Notes: generated from the letters alone by a model not told the origin. Positions 47,920 to 61,060 are shown, counted from the stretch's first letter. The stretch is DNA of 64,000 nucleotides from Argentina anserina (GCF_933775445.1 NC_065876.1:10726001-10790000); one strand, 5' to 3'. Translations and numbers: made by a program.

Positions 47920-50597
47920 AGTATGAAACTAATTTGCTATGAATGTGATAAAATATTATTCCATCAATCATGATTTCTCATGGTCTGTCTTTGGTGATTG
48001 AGGGGTCATGACTGAAATTATAATAGGGAGACTTGAGGTATAAGAAGGTAAGGCATGCTTAACTAGTTGTGCTTATTTCATATCAAAGTTTTATTCACGC
48101 AATTGACGGTGTTTTCTTCCCCTTCAAGTCTTGGAGAATTTATATAAGGGGGTTTAAACCAGGTGAGTCTTCTCTAAATCTCTATAATTGATGTAGAGAT
48201 AATGGATTTTGGTAACAGTACAATGCCCTACAGTGACTTACTGAGTTCTCATATGTTATATTTGGATTAGAGAAAATCTTTGAATGGATCTGAAGAGCTT
48301 TGATTGGATCCTAACCCATGTTGGTTTGGTTCTTTGATTATTCTCTTTAGTATTGCAATTTATCTTTTCCAAATGACTACAATAACTATGTTGTACTTCT
48401 TTCCAAAATGCTTCCACTTGCAACTGCCATAACTCATTATTGCATATTAAGTTAGATCGGAAACTGAGTTATAATGGATCAAAACAATAAGATCGCATTG
48501 TACTATACTAGGAAGCAATGACAACATGTCTTAGTAGTGGTCATTCCATGATGTCATTTAATATGTTTGTGGCTCCATTGAGATGTTTGTTCTAATTGGG
48601 TCAGTTTATTCACTCTATTAACTAATGTTTAATTGCATATCACCAATTGGGTAGCTTTCCAACTGTAGAAAAACGGTTGGTTTTAATTTGTTAGTTGCTC
48701 TGAAATTATATGCATGGAAGTTATACTAGAGTTTTTTTTTAAATCAAAGCAAGATGATGAGTGTTTAAATGCATATATCATTGATCAATAATTCAATATG
48801 ATCAATTACACATATTGGTATATGTTATCACCCCTTAAAAGTATTCAATTCTTTTTTCAGTGACACAGTTGTGAACTGCTCCATAATATGTTCCTATTTC
48901 GCTCCAAATTATAGTTTGCAACTCTTTATTTGTTCTTTACATGATTTTTTTATAAAAATTATACTATGTCATATTTATGCGCCACTTCTCATAGACAAAT
49001 TTTAAAATTTGCAATATGATTTGGTGACAGTTTTACGTTGAAGATGGTAAATAGAAATCTGCAATAAACTCAAAAATAACTTATCAATTTTAGTTACACA
49101 TTGACCTTCAAATGAGTATTCAGTGATACATCAAACACATATAGTACATGCATGATCACAAATAGATTGACATCAGGAGTAAATCTACGATCAAATACAA
49201 GACAATTACGCAGGGAAAAAATGACATGAGACACTTCAACAATAAATGATTCGGCTTACACGCTAGAACACTGTCATTTCATACGTGCGAAGATATTACT
49301 CAATTTTTTGAAAGTTTGCAATGATTGCGTTCAAGGTAGAATTGTCAATCTTTAAAATTTGGTAATGACATTTTCACACGCGTGAGCGCGCCCTTCCACA
49401 CGTGCATCGGCATTCCACACGTGCATCGGCATCACATGGGCAAGAAGGCTAGTAAGAGATAAAGCTAGGTGAAACTTTATGAAAACAATGACAAAAGTCA
49501 ATAAACCCTTAAAAAAACCCAACAACAGAAAATTTTAGTAGTTTTCAAAACCTTATTTGGAGTCATATGAGGACTCATTTGTAGTTGCTTTTCTATATAA
49601 GAGAGTCCTAAAGTTATTAAGCTTTGATATTTATTTATAAAAAAAGGAAAAGATTGTTAAATTAAAAAATAATATGCAGTTTACCATAGTAAAAATGATT
49701 GAGTTGAAAATACACGTGTCACTCACATAGGTGGGTGGGGATGAAAGTTGAGAACTAAAAGTAGGGAGAAAATTTGCTTCCATAGTTTGTCCCATTACGA
49801 AATCAACTATTTTGACAAATTTACTGATTTGAACTCCACACATATTTTTGTTTGAAGCAAAATAAGGATGGATGAGTGGTTAAGAAATTCAGGAGAAGGA
49901 GAGTGAGCTTCAGCAGAAAGAGAGGTGGATTAAGGTTGAATTGAAAGAAGAGCATTTGTGTTTGGTGGAGAAGTTGATTGAATATATTGGTTTGGACTTG
50001 CTCATGAAGACTTCCAAAAGAAAGGGAGTTGGATGATTCCAAATTTGAAGCAAAAGGTCCCAGCAATTTGACGATTGTTTATCCAGTTCAACTTTATTGT
50101 GAGGTTTCGAGTCTGTAACAGTGCACTGCAGAATTACAAAGGCTTTAATGTTCGATCTATAGGTACAAAGAACCTGAAGATCATATTACTCCAGAGCTTT
50201 TCTTTATACACAATAGCATAATGCCCAGAGTTGGACAATAATTTTTTGGAACAGAAGCAACAGGAGATACGGAATCATGGAATTAGAGAAGTCTGATGTA
50301 CATGTGAAATTAAAAACACCAGGATATCAATATTCTTATCTCTGAGAGTATATATTTCCTTACAATGTCAATAAACCCTGAACAAAACAAGCATAAAAAA
50401 GATTGACCCTTTGAATCATCTATTCCCAAAAAGTAGGGGGCAATGGTGAGAAGTCCTATCAATATTACTGTCATCACCTGGTGACTATAATTCTTCAAGA
50501 TCAAAGGAAGCAAACTTCTAAACAATAAACTGATTTTGAGGCAACATCATGTATGAAGCAAATTACATTTTTCCCAAGGTGGTTTCACCTTGTACCT
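47920..50597. other. Intergenic DNA and 3' flank of the resistance gene
   Basis: AT-rich sequence with no supported gene. A CACACGTGCATCGGCATTC string is directly repeated near 49397-49430. The last few hundred bases are probably the 3' untranslated region of the minus-strand NLR gene. Confidence 0.4.
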
Positions 50598-53500
50598 TTA
50601 CTCTTCTGCTTTTGGATCACAAACCAAGACCCCGTTAGGAGAAATCTTCAACTGAATTGGGCATTCCCGACCAACTTCCAGGACTGTGGAGGATGGGAGT
50701 CTGACTATGCAATTTGCTGAACAAAACCCTTGTAGTCTCGGTAATAATGAAAGTTCACAATATTGCAAGCGGCTGAAAACAACATCACCTTTTCCTTCGT
50801 CGTTTGCCTCTATGATCACTTGCAGTGCAACACAATCTGACACATCCAATCTTGTCAGTTGAACTAAGCTCTTAGCCATGGAATAACTCATCATGCACAC
50901 CAAACTGCCACAACCAGAGACTGTCAAAACTGTTAGATTGTGGAAGGATATGGCGGATGAGTAGAGACTCCTCAAACTCTCACAGGAAAGCAAAACTAGA
51001 GACTCCAAGTTTGTGAAAATTGGGTCCACTGTTCCATTTCCTAATTGCAAGAGCACGGGCATATCATTGAATGACAAACTTTTTACACCTGAGAGGGTCT
51101 GAACTGCTTGAATCTCCTCACCATTAATGGCTTCGTTGACAAATATCTCCGTGCAATCATTATCACACACTTCAAGCGTAACAAGCTTATGTAGTTTCTG
51201 TAAGAACTCTGTTGTGTCTTGCTGGGAGAAAGGAGACCAGAACTGATACACAACATGTTCTAATTTCCTAAAGATGTGTGCAGGGGATGATGCACCATAG
51301 AATATCTCAGAGGCGTCCAACGCTAACAGTTCCAAGTTGGGAAATGAATCCTGAAATATAACACATTCATCTAATGAGTATCATCAATGTTAACAAAGAA
51401 TTTGATACAGGTACTCAAACCTCATAAAATCATTCCCATGTAGTTCTGATATTTTTTTAGAGAATGTAGTTGAAAAGCTCTAAATTTTAACAAAGAATAT
51501 AATCATAATTTAAATTAACAGTTTAGTACAAAAATTTGAAAAGAAATTATGTCTGGGATAAGTTTCATATATTAAATGTGTGTGTGCACCTTGTAAATAA
51601 GAAATAGAGCATCTTTAGTTCGAGGGCTGATAACATGATTCTCTGGAGATACCAGAATCTCTGCGGCTAACAACTTCACCTTATCACACTTACTAACATT
51701 CAGCTTTTCGAGTAATGGCCACCTAGAAGCACGCAGTCCTGGATCTAATCTACACAAGTTTGGCATATTGAAAAATCTTATCGATGTTACTTCTGGGAAC
51801 ACTAGCTCTGTTTCCGGGTCACCAAAAATTATCTCCTCCACTTCACCACAGAGACTCACAGAAAGGCTTTGTAGCTTGTGAAGGCCTATTGCTACTGAGG
51901 CAGGAATGATGCTTTTCAAACTTCTACAATTGTGTACAAGAACTGAACCAAGACGGTGAAGAGGTCTCAGTACGTGGGGGACTCCAACTTCAAATATGAC
52001 TTCTACTGAGTTGCAGTCTTGTATCGCTAATGTTTCCAAAGCATCCAATCTACTCATCATAAGGGGAACAAAGATACTGACTAGACCAGCACATGATCCA
52101 ACATAAAAAATTTTGAGCCTGCAAAATGTAGTTTGATCATAAAGCTCATTATTCCACAGTATCTGCAACTTGTCTAGCTCACTGATCAGCAAACTCTCCA
52201 ACCTCGGAAATTTTACCTACAGCACAAATTTAATGTAGTGAAGTAGTGCAAAAATGTATCACATATTTTAGAAGTCATTGCACCATCACTATTTAAATTA
52301 CCTGTGTACTAAAAAGACATGCTTGTCCAGCACCCTCACTCTCGCCTTCCTGTTCAAGGGAACTTTCGGTACAGAATCTCAAGAGATTTGAGAGTTGTAT
52401 CAATTCAAGGGTCACAAGGTTACCGAATAAGATGTTGGTAGTTTCTCCACTGGGGGCTTGATCGCTTATTGTAACAATTTCTTCCAACCTTTCACATGCT
52501 GTAATCCTGAGTTCCTTGAGGTGGACCAGGCTTCTAGCCATCGACAATGATAACAAATATCGCAGTTGATGGCAGCCATAGACGTGCATTGTTGTCAAGT
52601 TTGGAAACACAATCTGCATGTTATAACCATTTATATACTACGTTACAAACTGATAAAACGCAAAATGATATAATTCTCATAAAAAAGTAAGAAAAAGAAA
52701 ATATTCAAGGACTGAAAACATTTCAATATTATTCATAACTCTAAAAATTAACTGAACAATAATCCAAAGGAGTTTACCTTCCTATCAATGAAATATGTGA
52801 AATTCACATCGGAAATAGAGAGGAATATCAGTTGCAAGAATCCTTCAACAGGATCAAAGACAGTATAATCAGTACACTTTGGCCTTTCAAAAACAATATT
52901 TCAACTCTTCTCAGCAACCCTATAACACCTTGGTTCACATCATCACTAAGCTCCAATCTTAGAGTATTCCTCGTTGGTGGAGGCATATACGTCCAGTTCA
53001 AAATATCTCCAATTCGTATGTTGAATGTCACCAGGTTCAATGGGAGGATACTTGGTTCTGGTATATGAATTTCTAATGCACGAAGGTTGGAACAATCTTT
53101 CAGCTCACATATACCATCAGTCCTTTCAGCTTCCCAAATACTGAATACATTTCTCATTCTGAGTTCTTCAAGTTTTTCCAATCTTCTCAAGACATTGGGT
53201 GAAATGATTCTCAATGTGAAACAATCGGTCAAATCTAACCATCTTAAATGCAATAATTCTCCTATCTCCTTGGGCAGCAGTTCAAAACTGGATGCCACAA
53301 GACTCAGAACCTCCAAGTTAGTTATCTGCCCCACTCGACTTATATCCTTCAACTTGCAATTCTCCAAGCACAAGGTTCGAAGACTCATCAAGAACTCTAC
53401 AGAAGAGGGAAGTTGCAGCAAAGACACATTAGTGAAACCCAACACTCTCAACTTCTCCATTTGACAGAAGAAAATGGATGGTATTTCCATTGATGCAACA

Positions 53501-55125
53501 TCTTCCCTGTACAAATAGAACATTTCTAGCCTCTGGCGCTCCCCTGGAGGTATTAGAGAAAGCATGGGAATGTTGCTTGATTTTAAAGACACCTTACTGC
53601 ACATTCTAAAGAACTCTTTATCAGGCCAAACTTTCAGTTCACCTCCATATTCAACTGATAAGACTTGTTGTTCTTTGGGCGCAATCCACACAGCAACCTC
53701 GCATACAAGATCATGCATTCTAACATGCGTGTTCTTATCACTGTCCAGCAACAAGCAAGAATCTCTAAGCTTTTCAACCAGTGCATTCAGTGCATCTCGT
53801 GCTTCGTCAATTGTATCAACATTTTTAAACAAACCCAAACCAAATCCATAGTTCAACAGGTCTGTTAAAGAAATATGGTTTTGAACTACAAGAATCCCAC
53901 AAAGCAAGAACAACGGCCTGAGCTCTTTATCTTCCAATTGATTGTAACTCCATTCCAGAGCCAAATATGCCTTTTCCTTTAGTTCTTTTTTGTCAAACCC
54001 TCCGAGGCGTCTCCTGGTGTCTTTCCATGTACTCAGCTTGTTTCTGTCTTTCATTGCTCTTGCAACTGTGACGATCAAAATTGGCAACCTTCCACAATTC
54101 TTGGCTACTTCAATTGCCACACTTCGTATGCTGCTATCTTTGACAACATCACCAGCCATCTTCTCAAATAATTCCCATGCTTCGTCTTCATTCAAAACAT
54201 CAAGCGGAATATCTACTTGTGTGCGCATATCCAATGACAATTTCTTTCGGCTTCTACTTGTCAACAATACTTTACAATTCACCAAGCGAGGAAGACCGAT
54301 AGCCATGAGGTTAATTTCTTCCCAAACATCATCTAAAGCTATGAGAATCCTACTGCATTTTATCCTATCACATAGTTTGGGTGCTCTTTCAGCAAGAGTA
54401 TCCTTCTCATCAATACACAGACATAACTTTTTGGCAATTTCTTTTTGGATTTTTACAAGGTCTGGGTTCTCTTTAACATCTCTCACCATGACCACATCAT
54501 CAAATAAGTTCTCATTCATAGCATGCCTAAGAACTTCTTCCACGAGTGTGGTCTTGCCTACTCCCCCGATTCCCCACACCAGAATCATTTCTGCATCAGG
54601 GTTTCTCAGTTCATTCATCACTTTCAACACAGTATCATTTCTCGAATCAAATTCATAGTAATGCCCGGTAGATAAGAGATACGTATCTAGTAGGGGAACT
54701 TTATATGACAAGCTCGAGAACTGCTTCTTTCCATGAAGTTCATCAATCTCCTTGACAAGCTTCTTTGACTTCTTACTTAGCTGATAACGAAGCACCGGAT
54801 GAAGAAAAAGACCATGAAAACACACGGTATGTGCATGGCGGCCATCCTTCATGAACTCCTCTACCCTTGTGATGATTTCATCCGCTCTTCTCTTCCAGAT
54901 TAGAACAGTTGTCTCAATTCTTTCACCCCCTGCAGACTCAATTTGATCCATCTGATGTTGAACTTCCTCCCTAGCAGCACTTATATCCTCCAATTTGGTC
55001 TGCAGTTTCTGATAATTTTTTTTGTAGTAGAGTATATAACCCAGTTGCCAACCAATCGATAAAATTGTTAAATCAAAAAGTTTTACAACTACTCCGGAGG
55101 CTATTCCAGGGGCAATCTTATCCAT
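50598..55125 (-). CDS. CC-NBS-LRR disease resistance protein (At4g27190/RPS2-like) with frameshift
   Basis: Intracellular immune receptor. Exons on the minus strand: 55125-52778, 52613-52302, 52216-51590 and 51350-50598, all with GT-AG junctions; the last three are in phase. The start MDKIAPG is the usual N-terminus of this clade, so the longer upstream frame was rejected. After the coiled coil (about 35-130) come P-loop GIGGVGKTT (185-193), kinase-2 ILIALDDVWEE (260), RNBS-B KVLLTSRSR (285), a GLPL variant GRLPILI (345; the usual G-L-P-L is changed) and MHD (470-472), then LRRs across all exons. Near 52881-52890 (GGCCAAAG) one base appears to be missing: the frame stops at 52828, while the shifted frame runs cleanly to the exon end. 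As read, the protein stops at 764 residues and loses the later LRRs. Confidence 0.85.
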
Positions 55126-56135
55126 CTTTGTGCAAAAACATATATTCAAACCCACTTTTATCAACCAAATATAATGTATATGAGGACAAGACAAGAGGCA
55201 TAGAAAATTTAGCGTTGGGATAAAGAATTGGTAAAACAAGGAAACTGAAGAATGTACCTTATCTGTTGAGAGATGAAGTAACAAGTAAAAACAGAGAGCC
55301 TGCGGGATATATTGAAAGCATTTAAGAACAGATGATCAGAATAAGAAAAACCAGGAAATCAAGAGGCAATTCTTGTATCTCAGAGACGTAGATTATCCAA
55401 ACATATTGAGTTTCCAACATTATCAATAATTGAAGAATTTCAAGTTCTTATGATCTTACTTAACAACATATACCGAAGTGTGAGCAGAGATCAGTACCAT
55501 AAGGCTTTTAAAATTCCATTTGTTAGCAGTCTGAATGAAGCAAAGCAAATAAAATTGAATCCAATTATCTGAAGCTAAGATGACAAACTAAGCTTTCAGA
55601 CATATCACAACTTTAATTCATTGATTACTCCTAACCAAACAATATAACAAATAAGTAACTAGCAAACCTTCAACCTCAAATTCTGTGTCAACTGTCGAGA
55701 ATGAGCACTGAGCTAAAGAACAAAAGAAGCAAAAGGGCAATTTGAATGAGGCAATTCTGCAAAAATACCCAGTAACCCATTAAGACCCTGGTCCCAAACG
55801 TGAAAAGGCAAAGGGTTTTGAGCCCATTCTAAGTAACATATTCATAAACCCAATCCTCTGAAACAGAATCAATCTACATTTTCTTACTCAAGATTGGTTC
55901 TCTTTCAAATCTTGGCCAGTACACCAGTTGAAGCAACAACAGAAACCCAATAACCAAAGGAAAACTCGTCTGAATTCTAAGAAACAAAACCAAAAGTTAC
56001 TGAAACAACAAACGAAGGAAGCAATAAAGAGGGTTGAGGGGTAACCTTCCAGAAATGCAAGCTTCGCTTCGCGCGAGAAAGATTACAACAGAGTCGAACG
56101 CTTGGGTTTGATACGCGTTTTGGTTCTCACCATTG

Positions 56136-56140
<5 letters not shown>

Positions 56141-56174
<34 letters not shown>
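56141..56174. repeat. (GA)n microsatellite
   Basis: 34 bases of pure AG/GA, upstream of the NLR leader. Confidence 0.95.
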
Positions 56175-56177
<3 letters not shown>

Positions 56178-56213
56178 GGCAAAATTGGAAATATGCTAGT
56201 TCACAGCAGACTG

Positions 56214-56240
56214 AGGGTTTAGGGTTTAGGGTTTATAGGG
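56214..56240. repeat. Short telomere-type repeat (telo-box)
   Basis: GGGTTTAGGGTTTAGGGTTTATAGGG: three near-perfect plant telomere units. AAACCCTA boxes occur in promoters of actively transcribed plant genes and bind Telobox/TRB factors. Confidence 0.8.
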
Positions 56241-56879
56241 TTTTCACACCAGCTGGTTGGACATTTCTGTTCCTCTGTGTTAGTAGTAGACAGCAATGAA
56301 GGAGCCCGGAGCCATTGAGAAGGTGCCGCGTGACCCCTGAAAGAAAAAGACGAGTTTTGTTGAGCTCGTTCTTCCTATGAGGTAAAAATCTTGATGCATT
56401 CCGTCTATATTTACCAGGATTCAAGTGTTACATTTTTGGATTACCTGCAGTTCATTTCGTAAAATTACATAAGCGGGGATATTTGTAAGGTGTTCTGGTT
56501 ACTTGATTTGAGCAATGTTGCCTCAAATTTAGATTTTTAATCAATAACAGTGGCTTGTCTAACTTGTGTTTTGTTTGTCTATGTGTTAACGCATACTTGT
56601 GATGCCCAGAACAAAGGGATTCATGTTTCTTTTTTTTTTGTTCTTCGACGTTCCCTCTTTAATGGGCCATAGTGTTTTATTTTATGATTACTTGCTACTT
56701 AAGTAAAGGAATTTAGCGGTATTAATTTGCTAGTGATTTCGATCATCGAAGAAGTGAAATTGCCAACTTGGTATATGATTGATTTAACGTCCACGAAGAC
56801 GTGAAGGTTTATTATTTTTCCTTGTAATTTTTATCAATGCGATTTCTTCAAAAATTTCATTGCGATTTAAGTTTAAGTT

Positions 56880-57330
56880 TGCATGCATTCATAAATTGTT
56901 GACACAATGTTCTTTTCCTTGAGAAGAGAGAGTTCGCTGGTTTTGGTTTAGAAGGAATGAGTGCACATCAATTTCTTCCATTCTAATTAGCTGCGATAGA
57001 GCAACAAAACCTGCTTCATGTACCCAATCTTTTCAGCAGGTGACACAGTCGACATTTATAGTTTGAAGAATCTTTTCAGTAGTTTTCATGAAAGCCTTCT
57101 CAACGTTAACAGCGTTTTTGAAGATGTTTCCAAGTATAATAGTCCCCTCTCCTTTGCCAAGTTCTCCCATTCCTCTATGCTGACAACCCTTTTCCAACCA
57201 GGATCACACGTATTCCAAATAGTTGAAGAGGTAGGCGTAATCTTTAGACATTCTAATAAGAGCTAGCATGTTGTACATTTTTAGATGGATCTTGATCTTG
57301 GGGGTATTTATAGGCAGTACACTTGATTCA
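56880..57330 (-). pseudogene. Broken second copy of the Rab2-like gene and flanks
   Basis: 57060-57165 matches the part of 43554-44180 that codes for the VEEAFMKTTVKILQN region, and 57225-57270 matches its start codon area. The middle, including most G motifs, is deleted. The upstream part (57300-57365) matches the Rab promoter (TTTATAGGC, AATAGGAAAACT). Downstream, 56880-57010 matches sequence at 42197-42260 and the 3' end near 43545-43570. The duplication therefore covered the gene and its surroundings, and the 1-kb block at 42283-43292 is absent here. No functional product is possible. Confidence 0.75.
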
Positions 57331-57446
57331 ATTCATCTGGATTAAACCAACTTAGAATAGGAAAACTAAACGAAACTCGAGTTAAATCATTTTGGATACA
57401 GAAACACTACCAATATTTGATTTCTATTATACAAGACAAGGTTAGC

Positions 57447-58280
57447 TTAGCTGAAGTTATAGCTAGCTACTAGTAGGAGAGTTGATCGGGCTTGGCTGTC
57501 CTCATCAACAATTTTCTGGAAATTTTCATTAAAAAGAATCCTGTTGTGATGCATGGTCTTGATGATGTATGATATTATTGAAATAATATATAGTTTTTCT
57601 GAGCAATTTGGAGCAGACATGAGACATCTATCAACCAGATTTTGAATTCCGATCATTTTTGCACAATCTAACTTGTCCGGTGTTGTAATTGCCTAGTAGT
57701 TGTTCTTCCCTATGAGAAACAGGCTATATAGAAGAAGGATTGCCATGATCATTGATCGATCTAGACAAGAATAAGCTTTGATAAGTACTTGCTGAATCTT
57801 TTCATGGAGAATTATGTCTAATTTCTGCAATGCACTTACAAATCCTGCAAGCTCTGATGAGTGATGTTGTCCAAAAATGCAAAAGCTCAAGAGCTTCAGT
57901 TCATCCAACTCCATCACCTTGTATAGTGTTGAACAAGCATTTTTCGTGTCTAATTATGATTTTACTTCCTGGATGAAGCCACTCTCTCATCCTTCAAGAA
58001 GTGATTCACATCATCAAGTACAATGAGTACTCTTTTGAAGCATACCATGTTTAATCTTAGTTTTACGGTTTTTCCTCCATCAAAGCTGTGTAGATTTCCT
58101 TAATTTTCAGCTTTTGGATATCCCAATTAAAGTTGTATTCTTTGCAAGTGAACTAAACGATGAGTTTGTTCTGAAGTTGCTCTAAGATTTCTGGATATAA
58201 GCTGCTTTGGCAATGGTGCAATTGGCAATTTCACCCATCCCATAGATCACAGCTACATCAAAACATCATTTTATCCATCC
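57447..58280 (-). pseudogene. TIR-NBS-LRR fossil (NB-ARC domain)
   Basis: Minus-strand fragments follow the NB-ARC order of TNL proteins. A degenerate P-loop VIYGMGEIANCTIAKA (GIGGIGKTTIAKA in relatives) lies near 58250-58200, kinase-2 KRVLIVLDDVNHF near 58035-57995, ELKLLSFCIFGQHHS near 57900 and KIQQVL...LFLIGKNNY near 57810-57695. GIQNLVDRCLM, at the end of ARC2, lies near 57650. The P-loop has lost its lysine and threonines, and the frame is broken repeatedly. The TIR domain and LRRs are not found. It lies 1.3 kb upstream of the promoter side of the CC-NBS-LRR gene on the same strand. Confidence 0.8.
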
Positions 58281-58605
58281 TTAACCACATATTTATGCCT
58301 TGCATACGGCGATCCATAGCGATCCAGATATTGTGATCTTCAACAATATCTGCAACTCATACCCATAAATTGTTGTATGAAGCAAAATAGTAGTGTCTTT
58401 TTCATTTTGGCATACAGGAGCGAAATTGAACAATAATACTAACAAAAAAGATGAAATAAAACTACAAGACTAGGGTCTCTTTAATTCCAAATAGTCCTCA
58501 AACAAATTACGAGAGCCGATCTAATCCATGTAAAACCTGATAGTAACTCCTACCCACTCCATGATCATGCAATTTTCTTTCACCGAACACAACCAAGGCA
58601 AAAGA

Positions 58606-61060
58606 TGTAATAACCCGATTTTCTCGGTGTCAATTTGTACAAATTTGTAGAAAGTTATAAACTTAGTAAATTTAATACATCGCATTTTCTCGCTTCACGA
58701 CGATGTCGATTCGAAAACGGAACCGTCTTCGGAAAGCTAAATTGGAAAAACGTTATGTTTCCGAGATGCGAGAGTTGACATTTATTTCATCGCTCGTTTT
58801 CAATAACTTCATTCACGAAAGTTATAGAGCTCGTCGATACGATTTCGTGGATACGTCACCGTTCTAATCGGACGTCGTACGTGAAAGTTATTAGTGACGG
58901 AAATTAGATTCCGATTTTGGAAGAAGTATAAAAGGAAATTTTAAGGAATTAGGGTTTCCAAAAAGAGAAACCCTATTTTCCCTCTCTCTCCCCCGCATCC
59001 TTCTCTCTCCCCCGCATCCTTCTCTCTCTCCCTTCCTCTCACCTTCGCCGATGATCTCCACACCCCGGCCTCCGTGGCTCTCACCGCCACATCCACGACC
59101 TCCACAAGCTCGATCGCAGCAAACCCCGAGCAGGACGCATCCTCCCTCACTGTCATGACTCCGCGTGACAACCCGAGGCCCTGCGACCTCCTCCGCTGTC
59201 CAAACTCCACCTTTGGCGACGCAAACACTCGGCGATCGTTCCACTCCACCGCGCCTCATCCTCCGACGCCTTTTGCGATCGATTTGGAACTCAATCCAAG
59301 CCGTAGCAGATTCCCTCCGAAAAGTCGATCCCGCCGGTATCTCGAGCTTCTCCGGCGACAATCCGGCGGTTTCAAGGTCCAATCTAGGTAAGGGTTCGTT
59401 TAATTCGATTGTTGTGATGGATTGTTTGTGAGATTGGTGGAGAATCGGAGGAGGTGGATGGAGTATTGCCGCCTTAGGCGGCGCGTGAAGGAAGGTGAGA
59501 TGGGCTAGAGGCGGCCTTGGGCCGTGGAAGAGGAGGAGAGGAAGAAATGAGAGGTTTTGGGCACCGCGTGAGCGCCACACGCGGTCCCCGGAGGTGGCAC
59601 GTGAACATTAAATTTTTGTAAAAGTAATTTTTGTACGGTAAATGTAAAAAGTAACTACGTACAGTAATTGTAAAAAGTAAATTTCTAAAAGGTAAATCGG
59701 TAATTAATATTTACGATGGAATAGTTCATATATGAAAAGTAATACGTAAACAATATGTATATGAAAAGTAATACGTAAACAATACGTAAATGAATAGTAA
59801 TACGTGAATAGTATTTACGTGAACAATAATTTCGTAAAAACCGAAAATTGCTGAACAGTAAACATTAGTACTGTTTCGGCATTTGAGGTTTTACGTAACG
59901 TTTCTAATCACTTCTTATTCAATCTAGGTGATCGATTAATCAAGTGAATGAATTGCTTTCAATATTGTGGAAAATACGCTCAGGAAAATAAGGTGAGTAA
60001 AATCTCACAGTGATGAATCTACCCTTAGCGGAGATTCATAATTACACATATTTAAAAAGATTGAACTATGATACGTATATGATATAGTGGGTTGTGTATG
60101 TGTATAATTGATAAAATCGATACATATATATGGATTGCTATAATATATACTGTCATATTTTCGTTTTCAAATAAGTTCATTATAGCATTGGTGTTTATTT
60201 TATTTGAGCATGTCACTTGGTTTTGTACAATAACATGTGAGGACTGTTTTGTACATGGTTTTAACTTGAGTTTGTTAAAACATTTTTATTGTCTTCGGAC
60301 CTGTCTTCGGATGTGTTGGCATGTCAGAACCTAGCCTTGGGCGGGCGACCGTTACTATACAGTTAGAGCTCTAGTCTGTCTGCCGGTGTACTGGCATGAG
60401 AGGTAACAAATGAGTTATCGGTTTATGACTACCCATATTTTTGGATATTGGGTAACAGATGGTTGCCTAATGTCTGGCGGCGTACTGCATGAGGAGTAAC
60501 AGATGAGTACCTGGTTCTCATGAGTACCCGTATTATAAATGTATTCGGGTAAACAGATCGGTTGCCCGATTCTCATGAGCACTTATATTTCAGATATTAT
60601 TGGACAACCAGATGGGCCGTCCAATGACTCATGAGTACATTTATAATTAAATGTTTTTAGTATTTTTTTCTGTTGTATTTATATACGAGTTATATTGTTG
60701 ATTTACTCATACGAGCTACAAAGCTTACCAGATTTGTGTTTACAATCCCGGTGCACCTATTCAATGGTGTATGAGATAATTCTGCAGGTGTAGATTAACA
60801 AAATTGAAGGACTACTATGAAGATTTCAAAGTTCATTTGTTGTATTTTGTGGTGAGGATTGAGATGACTTTACACTTCCATTTGATATAATGATTGAATT
60901 ATATGTTGGTTTTATAATAATCAATTTGACTGAGATGATCTATGAACTCAGTAACGATACGCTATGACGATAAAATGATTTCGATTTATTTGAGATTGTT
61001 TTAGAATTTTTGATGGCTTTAATTTTCGAGTTTCATACTCGAAATTTCGAGCTCGTGACA
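58606..61060 (+). mobile_element. Long LTR (2.45 kb), probably solo
   Basis: Begins TGTAATAACCCGA and ends GAGCTCGTGACA; flanking AAAGA (58601-58605) and GAAGA (61061-61065) match at 4 of 5. A TATAAAAGG box near 58928 is followed by a C/T-rich stretch and a G+C-rich region, like an LTR promoter and transcribed leader. The overlapping ORFs at 58.9-59.6 kb lie in this leader and show no family resemblance. A tandem-like GTAACAGATG...CATGAGTACC motif recurs at 60380-60650. It cuts the last exon of the F-box pseudogene. Confidence 0.6.

Larger units (their letters stand above)
55126..56240 (-). promoter_or_regulatory. 5' leader and promoter of the NLR gene
   Basis: Minus-strand splice signals suggest non-coding exons: an exon between GCAG and ATAAG|GTACA at about 55303-55260, and an acceptor GCACAAAG directly before the ATG. 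Further upstream are a (GA)n run (56141-56174) and three TTTAGGG units (56214-56240), that is, telo-boxes on the minus strand. The exon limits are inferred. Confidence 0.45.

Noticed and set aside
53990..54658. 222-aa plus-strand ORF
   Set aside because: It is the antisense shadow of the NB-ARC domain of the resistance gene.
58891..59580. 229-aa minus-strand and other ORFs
   Set aside because: They lie in the G+C-rich leader of a long LTR, overlap in several frames and show no family resemblance.
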